From positions 434,001 to 498,000 of the forward strand of contig NZ_CP127251.1 in the NCBI RefSeq assembly GCF_030285925.1: a stretch of 64,000 nt of DNA. The letters run 5' to 3'. Origin of the DNA: Devosia sp. YIM 151766. Its GTDB lineage: Bacteria > Pseudomonadota > Alphaproteobacteria > Rhizobiales > Devosiaceae. Under the pieces are notes generated by a model that was not told the DNA's origin, searched no databases, and saw nothing but the letters and a program-made list of their open reading frames with translations. The position numbers and the translations under genes are program-made. Below are positions 16,109 through 24,628 of the stretch, one piece after another (the stretch's first letter is position 1; each line of letters starts with the position of its first letter).

Positions 16109-16863
16109 CCCGCCGCCTCCCGGCGCGGCCCGAGCGCATCGAGCAGCCGCCACAGCACCAGCGCCAGCAAGGGCAGATTGGCCGGCACCCACATGATCAA
16201 CCCGCCCAATTGCTGGTCGTCCAGCGACGCCAGGCCGAAGGCGAGCGTCGTGCCGAAATGCGGCAGGTAGAGCGGGGCGGGAGCAAAGACCAGCAGCGCC
16301 CCGAGCAGTCCCATCTGGATCGCCGATGACAGGGCCACCACGCCGGCGCTCATCGGCGCCCCGCTGCGCAGCAGGCCCAGCCACAGCCAGGCAAAGCTGG
16401 CGATCAGGCTCGCCTGCATGGCCCAATAGAGCGCCGGATGGCTGAAGGCGGCGGCATAGAGATCGGGCGTGTGCCACAGCCACAGCGCCAGCGTCGAAAC
16501 GATTAGCGCCGGCAGCAGTCTCGGCCGCCGCCCCCATGCCGCCGGCAGCGCCCATGCCAGCAGCGGCGCCACCACCATGGTCAGCAGCACATGGTGGCCG
16601 ACCCGCGCTGAAAACAGCGCGACGCTGAGGGCGCAGAGCGGCGAGATGAACAAGGCCGACGCCATGATCCAGGCACCGGCAAAGGCCGCCTGCCGGGAGC
16701 GCGCCGCGCCCCGCAAGGCCAAAAGCCCCCACAGCGCCGCGAGGGCGAGGACGATCAGCAGCACCGGTTCGAAATTCCACCGGCTCCAGAGTTCATCCCC
16801 GGTTGGCGGCGGGCCGCAATAGCTCATGTCGAAGGAAAAGGCTGACGCTGGGTCCATTTCCAT
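16105..16863 (-). CDS. ctaG: Cytochrome c oxidase assembly factor CtaG (caa3 type)
   Basis: 252 residues, a polytopic membrane protein with about seven helices. Typical features of the CtaG/CaaG family: N-terminal YCGPPPTGDELWSRWNFEP, SPLCALSVALFSARVGHHVLL, and LWLWHTPDLYAAA, with His residues suited to copper. It helps copper delivery during oxidase assembly. First gene of a two-gene unit with the CopD-like gene and same strand as ctaC-ctaD. Not to be confused with the Cox11-type CtaG of mitochondria, which is unrelated. Confidence 0.88.
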   Translation of the reverse strand: MEMDPASAFSFDMSYCGPPPTGDELWSRWNFEPVLLIVLALAALWGLLALRGAARSRQAAFAGAWIMASALFISPLCALSVALFSARVGHHVLLTMVVAPLLAWALPAAWGRRPRLLPALIVSTLALWLWHTPDLYAAAFSHPALYWAMQASLIASFAWLWLGLLRSGAPMSAGVVALSSAIQMGLLGALLVFAPAPLYLPHFGTTLAFGLASLDDQQLGGLIMWVPANLPLLALVLWRLLDALGPRREAAG

Positions 16864-16966
16864 TCCGTTGGTTCCTCGCCTCCTTAGGGGGAGCGCTAGT
16901 TGGCTTTCCGAGCTCCGGCTTCTTCAAGACGCAAGACCACTCGCCCCTCCGACGCCTCTTAGGCCT

Positions 16967-17046
16967 CCTGATCAGCCTGTCGAACCACGAGGTCGCGGCC
17001 ACGGAGCTGTCGACCTCGTCCTTCGACAAGCTCAGGATGGGGTCTA
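16967..17046. repeat. Dispersed intergenic repeat, TTCGACAAGCTCAGG family
   Basis: The gap between ctaG and gcd carries CTTCGACAAGCTCAGGATGG (from about 17020) next to two GTCGAACCACGAGGTC / GTCGACCTCG-like segments. Related sequence occurs in three other gaps of the window (about 47608, 57790 and 60000), in both orientations. It is a known style of short dispersed palindromic repeat in alphaproteobacteria. Confidence 0.6.
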
Positions 17047-17055
17047 CGAGAAATT

Positions 17056-17092
17056 GTGCGCCTCCCGCCCCTCGGTGAGGAGGGAGGCGCAC
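17056..17092 (-). terminator. Hairpin terminator of the PQQ dehydrogenase gene
   Basis: GTGCGCCTCCC (17056-17066) pairs with GGGAGGCGCAC (17082-17092), and the interior adds a CCTC/GAGG pairing. It lies 17 bases beyond the stop codon of the minus-strand gene and is followed on that strand by a modest T-rich stretch (AATTTCTC). Confidence 0.7.
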
Positions 17093-17108
17093 GGGTCGCA
17101 ACATATGA

Positions 17109-19685
17109 TCAGGGCTGCTCCGCTCCTTCGCCGGCCACCGGCTCGCCGCCCGGCAGGGCATAGGCGATGAAATAGTCGCCGATCGGGGTTTCCATGAAAT
17201 CGTGGCCGCCGGCATTGATCACCACGATCTGTCGACCGCCCGCTTCATAGGTCATGGGGCCGGCCTGGCCGCCCGCCGGCAGCTCCACCTGCCAGACTTC
17301 TTCGCCGGTCTCGATATCGATGGCGCGGAACAGGTCGTCGGTGGTGGCGCCGATGAAGAACAGGCCCGAGGCGGTGATGACGCCGCCGCCATTGTTCGGG
17401 GTGCCGATCTCGAACGGCAGCATGGAGGGAATGCCGAACGGGCCGTTCTTGCGGGCCGAGCCGAAGGGGCGGTCCCACAGCACTTCGCGATTATTGATGT
17501 CGATGGCCGCGATCCCCCCATAGGGCGGCTCCTTGCACAAGAGACCGGTATAGGGCACGCGCCAGCCGGCATTGACGCGGATGCCATAGGGCGTCAGCGC
17601 CTGCGGGCTGATCGAGCCATGCGAGCCCGAGCCGGCCCCGGGGGTGTAATTGGGGTCGGTGATCGGCAGGATGCCCAGGGCGTCCACTTCCTCGCGGGGC
17701 ACCAATTGGTTGTAATTGGGCATATTGTTGTAATTGGCGATCATGATGCCCTTTTCGGGATCGATGGCCACCCCGCCCCAATCGCTGCCGCCATTATAGC
17801 CGGGGAACTGAATCCAGGGCTGGTCCAGGGTCGGGGGCGTATAGACCCCGTCATAGATGGCCTGGCGGAACTGGATACGGCACCAGAGCTGGTCGAGCGG
17901 CGTCGCTCCCCACATCTGCGCCTCGGTCAGGTCGGGTTTCAACAGATTGGGGAAATCGGTGACGAAGGGCTGGGTCGGCGACAGCCGCTCCGGCTCGACG
18001 CCGCCCTGCGGGGCCGGGCGTTCCTCGATATCGACCAGCGGCTCGCCGGTGGCACGGTCGAGAATATAGAATTGCGCCTGCTTGGAGGGCATGACGATGG
18101 CCGGCACCGGTCCGTCGGGACCGGGGAAATCCACCAGCGTGCCCTGGCCGCCCAGATCATAGTCCCAGATGTCGTAATGCACGGTCTGGTAATGCCAGGC
18201 GACGGCGCCGGTCTCCACGTCCAGCGCCACGATGGCCGTGGAATAGGTGTTTTCCTCATCGGAGCGGTCGCCGCCCCAATAATCCACGGCCGAATTGCCC
18301 ATGGGCAGATAGACCAGGCCAAGCTCGTCGTCGCCCGAGGCGATAGTCCAGACATTGGGGGTGCCCGGCGTATAAATCTCGCCTTCCGGCGGCAATCCGG
18401 TTTCGCCCGGCCTTCCCATATCCCAGGCCCAGTCCATTCCGCCGGTCACCGCATTATAGCCACGGATGACGCCCGAGGGCGCTTCGCGGGTCTGGCCGTC
18501 GCTGACCTGGCTGCCGACCACCAGCACGTCGCGCACCAGAGTGGGCGGCGAGGTCGGGGCGTAAAAGCCCGGGGCGCTGTCGCCGATGCCTTCCATCAGG
18601 TTGACGATGCCGCCATTGCCGAAATCGGCGCAGAGCTGGCCGGTCTCGGTATCGAGGGCGATCATGCGCGCGTCATGGGTCAGGTTGACCACGCGGGTGG
18701 CGCAAAGCTCGCCCTGATCGGCACCGGGGTCCTCGAAATAGACCAGCCCCCGGCAGGAGGCGTTATAGCCGATGGCGTCGGCGGAAACGACCGGGTCATA
18801 GGTCCAGAATTGCGTGCCGGTCGCCGCGTCGAGCGCCGTGATCTTGTTGAGCGCCGAGCAGAGATAGAGCCGGTCGCCGATCTTGATCGGGGTGTTCTGG
18901 TTACCGAAGGCTTCGTCGCCCTCCGGCAGGTCGCCGGTGCGGAATTCCCAGATCTGTTCGAGCTGGCCGGCATTGTCGCGATTGATCTGCGTCAGCGGCG
19001 AATAGCGCGTGGCGTGATTGGTGCCGCCATAGGCCGGCCAGTCCGCCCCGGTTTCAAACAGGACATAACGGGCGGTATCGGGAACGATTTCCGCTTCGGT
19101 AGCCAGTTCGTCGCCCACAGGCGCCTCCGGCTCGATGCCGGTCTCGTCAGGCGGCACTGGCGGGGTTTCCGGGGCCGTCACGTCGGTCTCCGGCTCCGGT
19201 TCTGCCGGCGGCACCTCGTCCTGGGCATAGCTGGGCTCGGTGCTGTAATTGGCAATGGCAATGGCGCCCAATGCCCCGACCAGGGTGATCATCGCCGCAG
19301 CCATGCCGGTGCCGAAGCGGCGGATGGAGCCGCGCAGCATCGGCAATGTGGTCAGCACCAGAACCAGCACCACGCTGGGCGCCAGCAGCCGGGGCACCTG
19401 GGCCCAGCCATTGAACCCGGCTTCCCACAGTGCCCAGATCAGCGTACCGGCAAAAGTAATGAGATAGACCCAGACCGCATTGAGGTCGCGGCGGAAAAGG
19501 AAATAAGCCGTCAGCAACAGACCGATGCCGGCGGGCAGGTAATACCAGGAGCCGCCCAGAACGATGAGCCACAAGCCGCCGGCGGCGATGGGCAGACCGA
19601 AGATCACCAGCAATGCGGCGATGAACATGGTCCACCAGAAGCCGAAGCCCTTCCGTTCCGTGTGTGTCGAGACATGCGCGGTCAT
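17109..19685 (-). CDS. gcd: Membrane-bound PQQ-dependent glucose/polyol dehydrogenase
   Basis: Quinoprotein of 858 residues that oxidises a sugar or polyol in the periplasm and hands electrons to ubiquinone. The N-terminal 145 residues hold about five membrane helices; a Pro/Glu-rich linker follows (about 160-205); then an eight-bladed PQQ propeller from WPAYGGTNHATRYSPLTQIN to the C-terminus. Late signatures fit glucose/quinate dehydrogenase: FGIPSMLPFEIGTPNNGGG, LFFIGATTDDLFRAID and LPAGGQAGPMTY, closing with GDYFIAYALPGG. The family's usual TKxGD is TPIGD here. AAGGAGG precedes the ATG. No PQQ synthesis genes are in the window. Substrate is uncertain between glucose, quinate and other polyols. 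Confidence 0.92.
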   Translation of the reverse strand: MTAHVSTHTERKGFGFWWTMFIAALLVIFGLPIAAGGLWLIVLGGSWYYLPAGIGLLLTAYFLFRRDLNAVWVYLITFAGTLIWALWEAGFNGWAQVPRLLAPSVVLVLVLTTLPMLRGSIRRFGTGMAAAMITLVGALGAIAIANYSTEPSYAQDEVPPAEPEPETDVTAPETPPVPPDETGIEPEAPVGDELATEAEIVPDTARYVLFETGADWPAYGGTNHATRYSPLTQINRDNAGQLEQIWEFRTGDLPEGDEAFGNQNTPIKIGDRLYLCSALNKITALDAATGTQFWTYDPVVSADAIGYNASCRGLVYFEDPGADQGELCATRVVNLTHDARMIALDTETGQLCADFGNGGIVNLMEGIGDSAPGFYAPTSPPTLVRDVLVVGSQVSDGQTREAPSGVIRGYNAVTGGMDWAWDMGRPGETGLPPEGEIYTPGTPNVWTIASGDDELGLVYLPMGNSAVDYWGGDRSDEENTYSTAIVALDVETGAVAWHYQTVHYDIWDYDLGGQGTLVDFPGPDGPVPAIVMPSKQAQFYILDRATGEPLVDIEERPAPQGGVEPERLSPTQPFVTDFPNLLKPDLTEAQMWGATPLDQLWCRIQFRQAIYDGVYTPPTLDQPWIQFPGYNGGSDWGGVAIDPEKGIMIANYNNMPNYNQLVPREEVDALGILPITDPNYTPGAGSGSHGSISPQALTPYGIRVNAGWRVPYTGLLCKEPPYGGIAAIDINNREVLWDRPFGSARKNGPFGIPSMLPFEIGTPNNGGGVITASGLFFIGATTDDLFRAIDIETGEEVWQVELPAGGQAGPMTYEAGGRQIVVINAGGHDFMETPIGDYFIAYALPGGEPVAGEGAEQP

Positions 19686-20012
19686 TGGGCCCCTCCTTGG
19701 CTTTTATCGAGGGCCCAACGTCCACAAGCCGCCACAGTTCCACGATTATTTCGACGCAATGCGCGCTTGCATCGTCAGTTGCGGCATGCCGGGGGCAAAT
19801 ATCGGGCGCTGGCAGACGATTGCGGCCTTGCTTTCGCCATCATCGGCTGGCATAAAGCGTCCATACGTTTTCAGCCCAAGTCGGCTGCCTTCTGCCGGTC
19901 ATTTCCGGTCCTTGGCTCACTGATCTACCTTGCGAACGTTTGTATGCCCTCTTGCATGTTGCGGAGGGAGGCGCTCGTTTCGCTTCGGCTCCGAGCTTTA
20001 AGGATTACCCCC
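19686..20012. other. Divergent promoter region between gcd and the cold-shock gene
   Basis: 327 bases with no convincing gene. It must hold the gcd promoter on one side and, on the other, the promoter and probably a long 5' leader of the cold-shock gene, as is usual for csp mRNAs. No clear sigma-factor boxes could be assigned. Confidence 0.5.
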
Positions 20013-20228
20013 ATGGCCACCATCAACGGCACCGTTAAATTCTTCAACACCACCAAGGGCTTCGGCTTCATCACCCCTGAAAATGGCGGCAAGGACCATT
20101 TCGTCCACATCTCCGCCGTGCAGAATTCCGGCGTCGATGGTCTCTATGAGAACGACAAGGTCACCTATGAAGTGGAAACCGGCCGCGACGGTCGCGAGTC
20201 CGCTGTCAACCTGACCCTGGTCAAGTAA
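20013..20228 (+). CDS. CspA-family cold-shock protein
   Basis: 71-residue single-stranded nucleic-acid-binding OB-fold protein acting as an RNA chaperone. RNP1 KGFGFI and RNP2 HFVHIS are intact, and the start MATINGTVKFFN is standard. The frame is open far upstream, but ATG 20013 (after AAGGATTA) is the family start. A terminator follows closely. Whether it is cold-induced or constitutive cannot be told from sequence. Confidence 0.95.
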   Translation: MATINGTVKFFNTTKGFGFITPENGGKDHFVHISAVQNSGVDGLYENDKVTYEVETGRDGRESAVNLTLVK

Positions 20229-20255
20229 GCAGCCGCGCTCATCCGCGAATTTTGA

Positions 20256-20282
20256 AGGTCGCCCCTGTGGCGGCCTTTTTTA
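20256..20282 (+). terminator. Terminator of the cold-shock gene
   Basis: 8-bp stem AGGTCGCC/GGCGGCCT (one T-G pair), CCTGT loop, then six T. Confidence 0.85.
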
Positions 20283-20310
20283 TTGCGGCGGTGCGCCGGA
20301 AGGCCAGGCG

Positions 20311-20622
20311 TCAGGCCGGCATCGCTTTAGCTGCCCGCAATCCGGCCTCTTTCCGCCTGAGGAACGGGTCGTTGAGGAAGGTTCCAAACGGAAAGAATGA
20401 CGCGATGATCGTGCGTGTCCATTCGAGGCCGGTAAAGCCCTTGCCCCGCAACGCCACGATCATCACCAGCAGATAGGCGACGAAAGCCCAGCCATGCACC
20501 ATGCCGGTGATCGGCACCAGGTCCGGATAGTCGAACCAATATTTGGCCGGCATGGCGACGAGGAACAGAGCGAGCGTGGTGACGCCCTCGACCAGGGCGA
20601 CATGGCGGAAGAACCTGAACAT
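20311..20622 (-). CDS. DUF3817-family membrane protein
   Basis: 103 residues with three membrane helices. Typical DUF3817 features: FRHVALVEGVTTLALF at the N-terminus, MPAKYWFDYPDLVPITGMVHGWAFVAYLLVM, and a basic tail after FGTFLND. ATG 20622 fits the family start. It lies 58 bases downstream of the FMN reductase gene on the same strand and may share its transcript. Function unknown. Confidence 0.85.
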   Translation of the reverse strand: MFRFFRHVALVEGVTTLALFLVAMPAKYWFDYPDLVPITGMVHGWAFVAYLLVMIVALRGKGFTGLEWTRTIIASFFPFGTFLNDPFLRRKEAGLRAAKAMPA

Positions 20623-20680
20623 CGGGCCATGGTGAAGCAATGCCCGAAAGCTGTCAGCGTGGCGTGATGTCGCCTGGCGC

Positions 20681-21256
20681 TCATTCCCCCCGCGGCAGCG
20701 TTGTATAGACCCTGGCGACGAATTTATGGAATTCTGCCATGTAATTGGCGAGGAATTCCCGCGTTCCCTCATTGGTCACTTCGCCCTCGTCGGTGACGAG
20801 ACCCGGGGTGAAATGAATATAGGCTTCGGGCGCGTTCATCTGCGGGGAGTTACAGAAGCTGAGCACGCTGCGCAGATTCTGCTGCGCCACGGCGGTGCCG
20901 ATCGCCCCGATAGAGGCGCCGATCACCGCCGATGGCTTATGAGCGAACGAATTCTCACCCCAGGGGCGGCTGGCCCAATCGATGGCGTTTTTCAAACCGC
21001 CGGGCAGGGCCCGGTTATATTCCGGGGTCACAAACAGCACCGCATCGACCTCGGCGATGGCCTGCTTGAAGGCACGGGCCACGGCCGGATAATCCTCGTC
21101 GTAATCATAGCTATAGAGCGGCAGGTCACGGAAGGAAATTTCGCTCATCTTAAAGCCCGGGCCCGCCAGCCGCACCAAAGCGGTGGCGAGCTTGCGGTTG
21201 ATGGAGGCGCTGGCCAGGCTGCCGATGAAATATCCGACTTTGAATGTGGTGGTCAT
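20681..21256 (-). CDS. NADPH-dependent FMN reductase / quinone reductase
   Basis: 191 residues, flavodoxin-like fold. FMN-binding loop GSLASASINRKLA near the N-terminus and the signature TPEYNRALPGGLKNAIDWASRP of the ChrR/AzoR-like NADPH-dependent FMN reductase family. Likely reduces quinones or azo or chromate-type substrates and so guards against redox stress. GGAGAT precedes the ATG. First gene ahead of the DUF3817 gene. Confidence 0.9.
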   Translation of the reverse strand: MTTTFKVGYFIGSLASASINRKLATALVRLAGPGFKMSEISFRDLPLYSYDYDEDYPAVARAFKQAIAEVDAVLFVTPEYNRALPGGLKNAIDWASRPWGENSFAHKPSAVIGASIGAIGTAVAQQNLRSVLSFCNSPQMNAPEAYIHFTPGLVTDEGEVTNEGTREFLANYMAEFHKFVARVYTTLPRGE

Positions 21257-21342
21257 GAAAATCTCCTGGGGAGCAAACGACGCAGCACAACAACGTCAAG
21301 GATTTGAATTCGATCCTGATATTCGCGGCGCTTCTTCAGCGC

Positions 21343-21585
21343 TTACGCGGCCCGGGCCAGCGGGAAGGTCTCCGCACGATAAAGATTGAGAATCTGAGTG
21401 GAATCGAAACGCCGCTCGTTCACTTCCAGATAGGAACCGCGCAGCAATGTTGCCGGCATGTCCTCAACCGCATAGCGCACCGCCTCGGCCGCGGAGGCGA
21501 AGCGCTTATAGCCGATCTGGCGAGAGGTTTTCGGATTCCTGCCCGGAAAGAGCTCGGCGGGTGAAGAATAGTCGATGCGTGTCAT
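21343..21585 (-). CDS. Small hypothetical protein
   Basis: 80 residues, soluble (IGYKRFASAAEAVRYAVEDMP; LLRGSYLEVNERRFDS). This is the layout of small conserved rhizobial proteins that occur near DUF982 genes, but I recognise no named family. ATG 21585 is preceded by AAAGAAAGAAG. The downstream neighbour on the same strand is the FMN reductase gene; upstream is the DUF982 gene. Confidence 0.65.
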   Translation of the reverse strand: MTRIDYSSPAELFPGRNPKTSRQIGYKRFASAAEAVRYAVEDMPATLLRGSYLEVNERRFDSTQILNLYRAETFPLARAA

Positions 21586-21660
21586 GTCTTCTTTCTTTCT
21601 AACTGTTAGGAGCGCGCGCCAGCGTCCGGCCCCTGGCCGGGGGCCGTCCAGCAATGGCGA

Positions 21661-21993
21661 TCAGGCGATGGTGGCCGCGAGGGCTGAAAACGGCTTGCCT
21701 GCCGGGCGATATTTGCCGGGGGCATTGGCGGGATCGATCTTCCAGCGGCGATCGAGAATGCCGGCCCGCTCGGCTGCGGCAATCAGGTAATTGCGCGCCG
21801 ACTCGGCCGATACCAGATTGTCCAGGGCGCTCCGGCACATGGCTTTGGCGCGCCTATATTCTCCGGTTCTGGGCCCGGTCCAGAAACGATCAAGATATTC
21901 CAGGGCTTCCCAGGCACTGCGCGCCTGATAATTGCCAGTCTGGTTTTGTTTTAGCCGGAGGAAAACCGGCCGATTGAAGGGTTTGTTTCCCAT
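21661..21993 (-). CDS. DUF982-family protein
   Basis: 110 residues. PVFLRLKQNQTGNYQARSAWEALEYLDRFW and the later RRAKAMCRSALDNLVSAESAR are characteristic of DUF982, a small rhizobial family of unknown function often present in many copies. ATG 21993 is preceded by GGAGGAAG at good distance; an earlier in-frame ATG at 22077 has no such site. The upstream region (22000-22160) is clearly AT-richer than the surroundings. Confidence 0.78.
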   Translation of the reverse strand: MGNKPFNRPVFLRLKQNQTGNYQARSAWEALEYLDRFWTGPRTGEYRRAKAMCRSALDNLVSAESARNYLIAAAERAGILDRRWKIDPANAPGKYRPAGKPFSALAATIA

Positions 21994-22161
21994 CACTTCC
22001 TCCAAAATATTATTGAAACAAGCGAGGCGGGGTTTTGCCGCCAAAATATATATGGGAATGTGGCTATTAAATTTCAAGGGGATAGTATTTCTGCATCCGG
22101 ACGCTGAAGAAATACTTTCACAAATCCTCTCGACTTCCGACGCTCACGAAGCAATGACAGC

Positions 22162-22725
22162 CTAGCCGCGCCGCTCGCCCTCCTGCTTGGCCCGCTCAAG
22201 GTCCTCGTCAGACAGGATGCGCGTATCCGGATCGGCCGTGTCCTGTTCGGGGAGCGCGAAGTGCAGCTTCTCCATATAGGGGGTCGGCTTTTTGCGCCGG
22301 TAATCGGCGAATTCCTTGGCGTAATAATCGCGGGCCTGTTCCACCGACTTGGCGCCGGTGACAATATCATGCATCAGGTTGAGCGCCAGAAAATTGGCTT
22401 CCTCGTCATGGCAGCGCGCCGACACTTCGCCGACGGTGCGTTCCACGATGACGCTGCCATCGAACGCCGCCAGCGCCGAGAATTTCTCCGCCGGAACGCG
22501 ATAGTCGATCACCGACTCGACCGAATCGTTATGCGGAGCGGGAAAATCGTGTTGGTAGAATGCCCTGGAGGCTATCATGCGCTTCCATGGCCCCGGCCTG
22601 TGCCACGTCAGCTGGCTATCGGTGATTTCGTCCGGTTCGCCATATTTGTCGATGACCAATTGCGCCGCCTCCCGCGCCTCTTCGGGCCATCCTTCGGTAT
22701 GTCGCGATTTCTGTTCGCTGGCCAT
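22162..22725 (-). CDS. Conserved-looking hypothetical protein
   Basis: 187 residues, soluble, charged. An N-terminal region WPEEAREAAQLVIDKYGEPDEIT leads to a middle portion LTWHRPGPWKRMIASRAFYQHDFP and a helical C-terminus with YYAKEFADYRRKKPTPYMEKL. No family recognised. AGGAGG sits 7 bases upstream of the ATG and decides the start over the longer open frame. Divergent from the DUF2171 gene. Confidence 0.75.
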   Translation of the reverse strand: MASEQKSRHTEGWPEEAREAAQLVIDKYGEPDEITDSQLTWHRPGPWKRMIASRAFYQHDFPAPHNDSVESVIDYRVPAEKFSALAAFDGSVIVERTVGEVSARCHDEEANFLALNLMHDIVTGAKSVEQARDYYAKEFADYRRKKPTPYMEKLHFALPEQDTADPDTRILSDEDLERAKQEGERRG

Positions 22726-22861
22726 GTCGTGCCTCCTGTCTCTGCGCCAACAACTGCGCGGCGTGAAAAGCGTTCCTGGCCGGGCTCGGTACCGGCGCCG
22801 GGCGGAGGCAGCTTTTTGACGCCGCCAGCGTTTACCATTGTCCCAAGCAAGGAGAAGATTC

Positions 22862-23119
22862 ATGGTCGAAGCGGCAGACATCAAGGAACATGCGGAAGTG
22901 ATCGGCGCCGATGGCGTTCATGTCGGCACGGTCGATCGCGTCGAGGGCGACCGTATCAAGCTGACCAAAAAGGACAGCGGCGAGGGCTCCCACGAGGGCC
23001 ACCACCACTATATTTCCATTGGTCTGGTGGCGGAAGTCGAAGGCGACAAGGTGCGCCTGTCGGCCGATGGCGATGTGGCCGTCACCTTCGAGGAGGAGCA
23101 GGGCGGCGGAGCGGCCTAG
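22862..23119 (+). CDS. DUF2171-family protein
   Basis: 85 residues, PRC-barrel-like. IKEHAEVIGADGVHVGTVDRVEGDRIKLTKKDS is the DUF2171 signature, followed by a His-rich HEGHHHYI and VAEVEGDKVRLS. AAGGAGA precedes the ATG. The family has no proven role; the histidines could bind metal. Acidic tail EEEQGGGAA. Confidence 0.88.
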   Translation: MVEAADIKEHAEVIGADGVHVGTVDRVEGDRIKLTKKDSGEGSHEGHHHYISIGLVAEVEGDKVRLSADGDVAVTFEEEQGGGAA

Positions 23120-23247
23120 CGGCCTAGCTCTACTCAACCCATTGCGACGCCGCCAGATGGGGGAGCGGCGGCGCGGGTCCACCACACTTTCATCACCTTT
23201 GCGCGCCACCCGTCGAATCCTGCACCGGCTTCTGCTCTAATGGCGCC

Positions 23248-24099
23248 ATGATGAATCAGTCTCCCGTCGAAACGGCGTTGAGCCGCGCTTTGATCCGCTG
23301 GTCGTTGACCAAAGCCACCCCCGTGGCGGAAACGCCGCGCAACTGGATTTTCCGGGTGGAACAGAATGGCCGCAATTTCGCCGCCCTAAAAATCCTCAAG
23401 CCCGTCGTGGCCGAGGAAGAGGGCAGGGGCGCGCGCCTGCTGCAATATTATGCCGGCGACGGCGCCGCCACCGTCTTCGACATTCATGGCGATACCATTT
23501 TCATGGAATGGCTCGATGGCGGAACATTGGGCGATCCGGTCCGCGCCGGCCGCGATGAAGAGGGCACTATCGCCATTGCCACGATCGTGACCAATCTTCA
23601 TCGGCCGCGCCCCGATTATCCCGAGGGGTTGATGCCGCTGCGCCAGCGTTTCGAAGCGCTGTTCTCTACCGATGTCCGCGCCTGGCCGCATACGGCGCGC
23701 GATCTCTATGCCCGCTCCGCCGGCATCGCGCTCCAGCTTTTCGACAAGCCCATGCCGGAAATTCCCCTGCATGGCGATTTGCACCACGACAATATCATGT
23801 CCTCCGATCGCGGCTGGCTCGCCATCGACCCCAAGGGGCTGATCGGCGACCCGCATTACGAACTCGCCAATGCGTTTCGCAATCCTTTCGGCGCCACCAA
23901 GCTGGCGGCCGATCCGAAACGCATCAATGCCATGGCCGATATCTTCTCGGCCCGGCTCGGGCTCAATCGCAAGCGCCTTCTCGGCTTCGCCGCCGCCCAT
24001 TCGGGCCTTTCGGCCTGCTGGGACCTGGCGGCCGGCAATTCGATCACCGTCGATCTGGCAATACTCCCCAATCTCCTCAGCGCTTACGATCAGGCCTGA
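23248..24099 (+). CDS. Aminoglycoside 6-phosphotransferase-like kinase
   Basis: 283 residues of the APH(6)/hydroxyurea phosphotransferase family (protein-kinase-like fold). Catalytic loop LHGDLHHDNIM and metal-binding AIDPKGLIGDPHYELANAF are intact, and an ATP-site lysine lies in AALKILK. Chromosomal members need not confer streptomycin resistance; the natural substrate is unknown. The stop lies 2 bases before the ATG of the CAP lipoprotein gene region, so the two are probably co-transcribed. Confidence 0.85.
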   Translation: MMNQSPVETALSRALIRWSLTKATPVAETPRNWIFRVEQNGRNFAALKILKPVVAEEEGRGARLLQYYAGDGAATVFDIHGDTIFMEWLDGGTLGDPVRAGRDEEGTIAIATIVTNLHRPRPDYPEGLMPLRQRFEALFSTDVRAWPHTARDLYARSAGIALQLFDKPMPEIPLHGDLHHDNIMSSDRGWLAIDPKGLIGDPHYELANAFRNPFGATKLAADPKRINAMADIFSARLGLNRKRLLGFAAAHSGLSACWDLAAGNSITVDLAILPNLLSAYDQA

Positions 24100-24103
24100 C
24101 CTC

Positions 24104-24607
24104 ATGTCGCATTATTCCCGCCGGACTTTCCTGTTCCTGGGCGCCGCCTCGCTGCTCGCGGCCTGCTCATCGACCATGCCGTCCCTGCCGGCCAAGATAT
24201 CGGACCGCCCCGAAGACCTGACGCGCGAGCAGATCGTCGCCACTATCAACACGGTGCGCCGAGCCAATGGTGAAGGAGCCTGGACATATAACGCTGCACT
24301 GGAAGCCGCCGCCCGCTCCCAGGCGCGACTCATGGCTCGGCAGGATCGGCTCAGCCACGATCTCGGCGTCACTTTGCGGGCCCGCGTCACCGAGAGCGGA
24401 TATCTGCTGGCGGTGGGCGAGAACCTTGCCAAGGGTTATAACACCCTGCCGGAAACCATCGATGGCTGGCTGAATTCGCAGGGCCATCGCAATACGCTGC
24501 TATCGCCCAAATTCGTCGAATTCGGCCTCGCCTTTGCCCGCACCAGTTCCGGCAAGCTCTATTGGGCGCTGATCGCCGGCGGCCCCTTCGAGGCATGGCA
24601 GGCCTGA
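24104..24607 (+). CDS. CAP/SCP-domain lipoprotein
   Basis: 167 residues. N-terminal signal with twin arginines (SRRTFLFLG) and lipobox LAAC, so possibly Tat-exported and lipid-anchored. The rest is a CAP (PR-1/SCP) domain: EQIVATINTVRRANGEGAW, LSHDLG, GENLAKGY, GHRNTLLSPKFVEFGLAF. Bacterial CAP proteins bind lipids or act in envelope functions; the role here is open. ATG follows the kinase stop codon after 4 bases. Confidence 0.88.
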   Translation: MSHYSRRTFLFLGAASLLAACSSTMPSLPAKISDRPEDLTREQIVATINTVRRANGEGAWTYNAALEAAARSQARLMARQDRLSHDLGVTLRARVTESGYLLAVGENLAKGYNTLPETIDGWLNSQGHRNTLLSPKFVEFGLAFARTSSGKLYWALIAGGPFEAWQA

Positions 24608-24628
24608 GCGCCAGCCTGCCCGGGCGAA

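Noticed and set aside
19747..19930. A small frame in the gcd-csp gap
   Set aside because: Composition is not protein-like, there is no ribosome site, and it merely extends the open frame that leads into the cold-shock gene.
17202..20228. A 1008-residue open frame on the plus strand across the PQQ dehydrogenase
   Set aside because: It arises from the GC-rich third-position pattern opposite gcd and simply runs in frame into the cold-shock gene. The last 71 codons are the only real part.
22000..22160. AT-rich stretch as a sign of horizontal transfer
   Set aside because: It is short, lies upstream of the DUF982 gene, and the flanking genes have host-like composition. It is more likely a promoter region.
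23248..24099. The APH-like gene as an acquired antibiotic resistance determinant
   Set aside because: Composition matches its neighbours, there are no mobile-element remains, and chromosomal APH(6)-like kinases are common without resistance.
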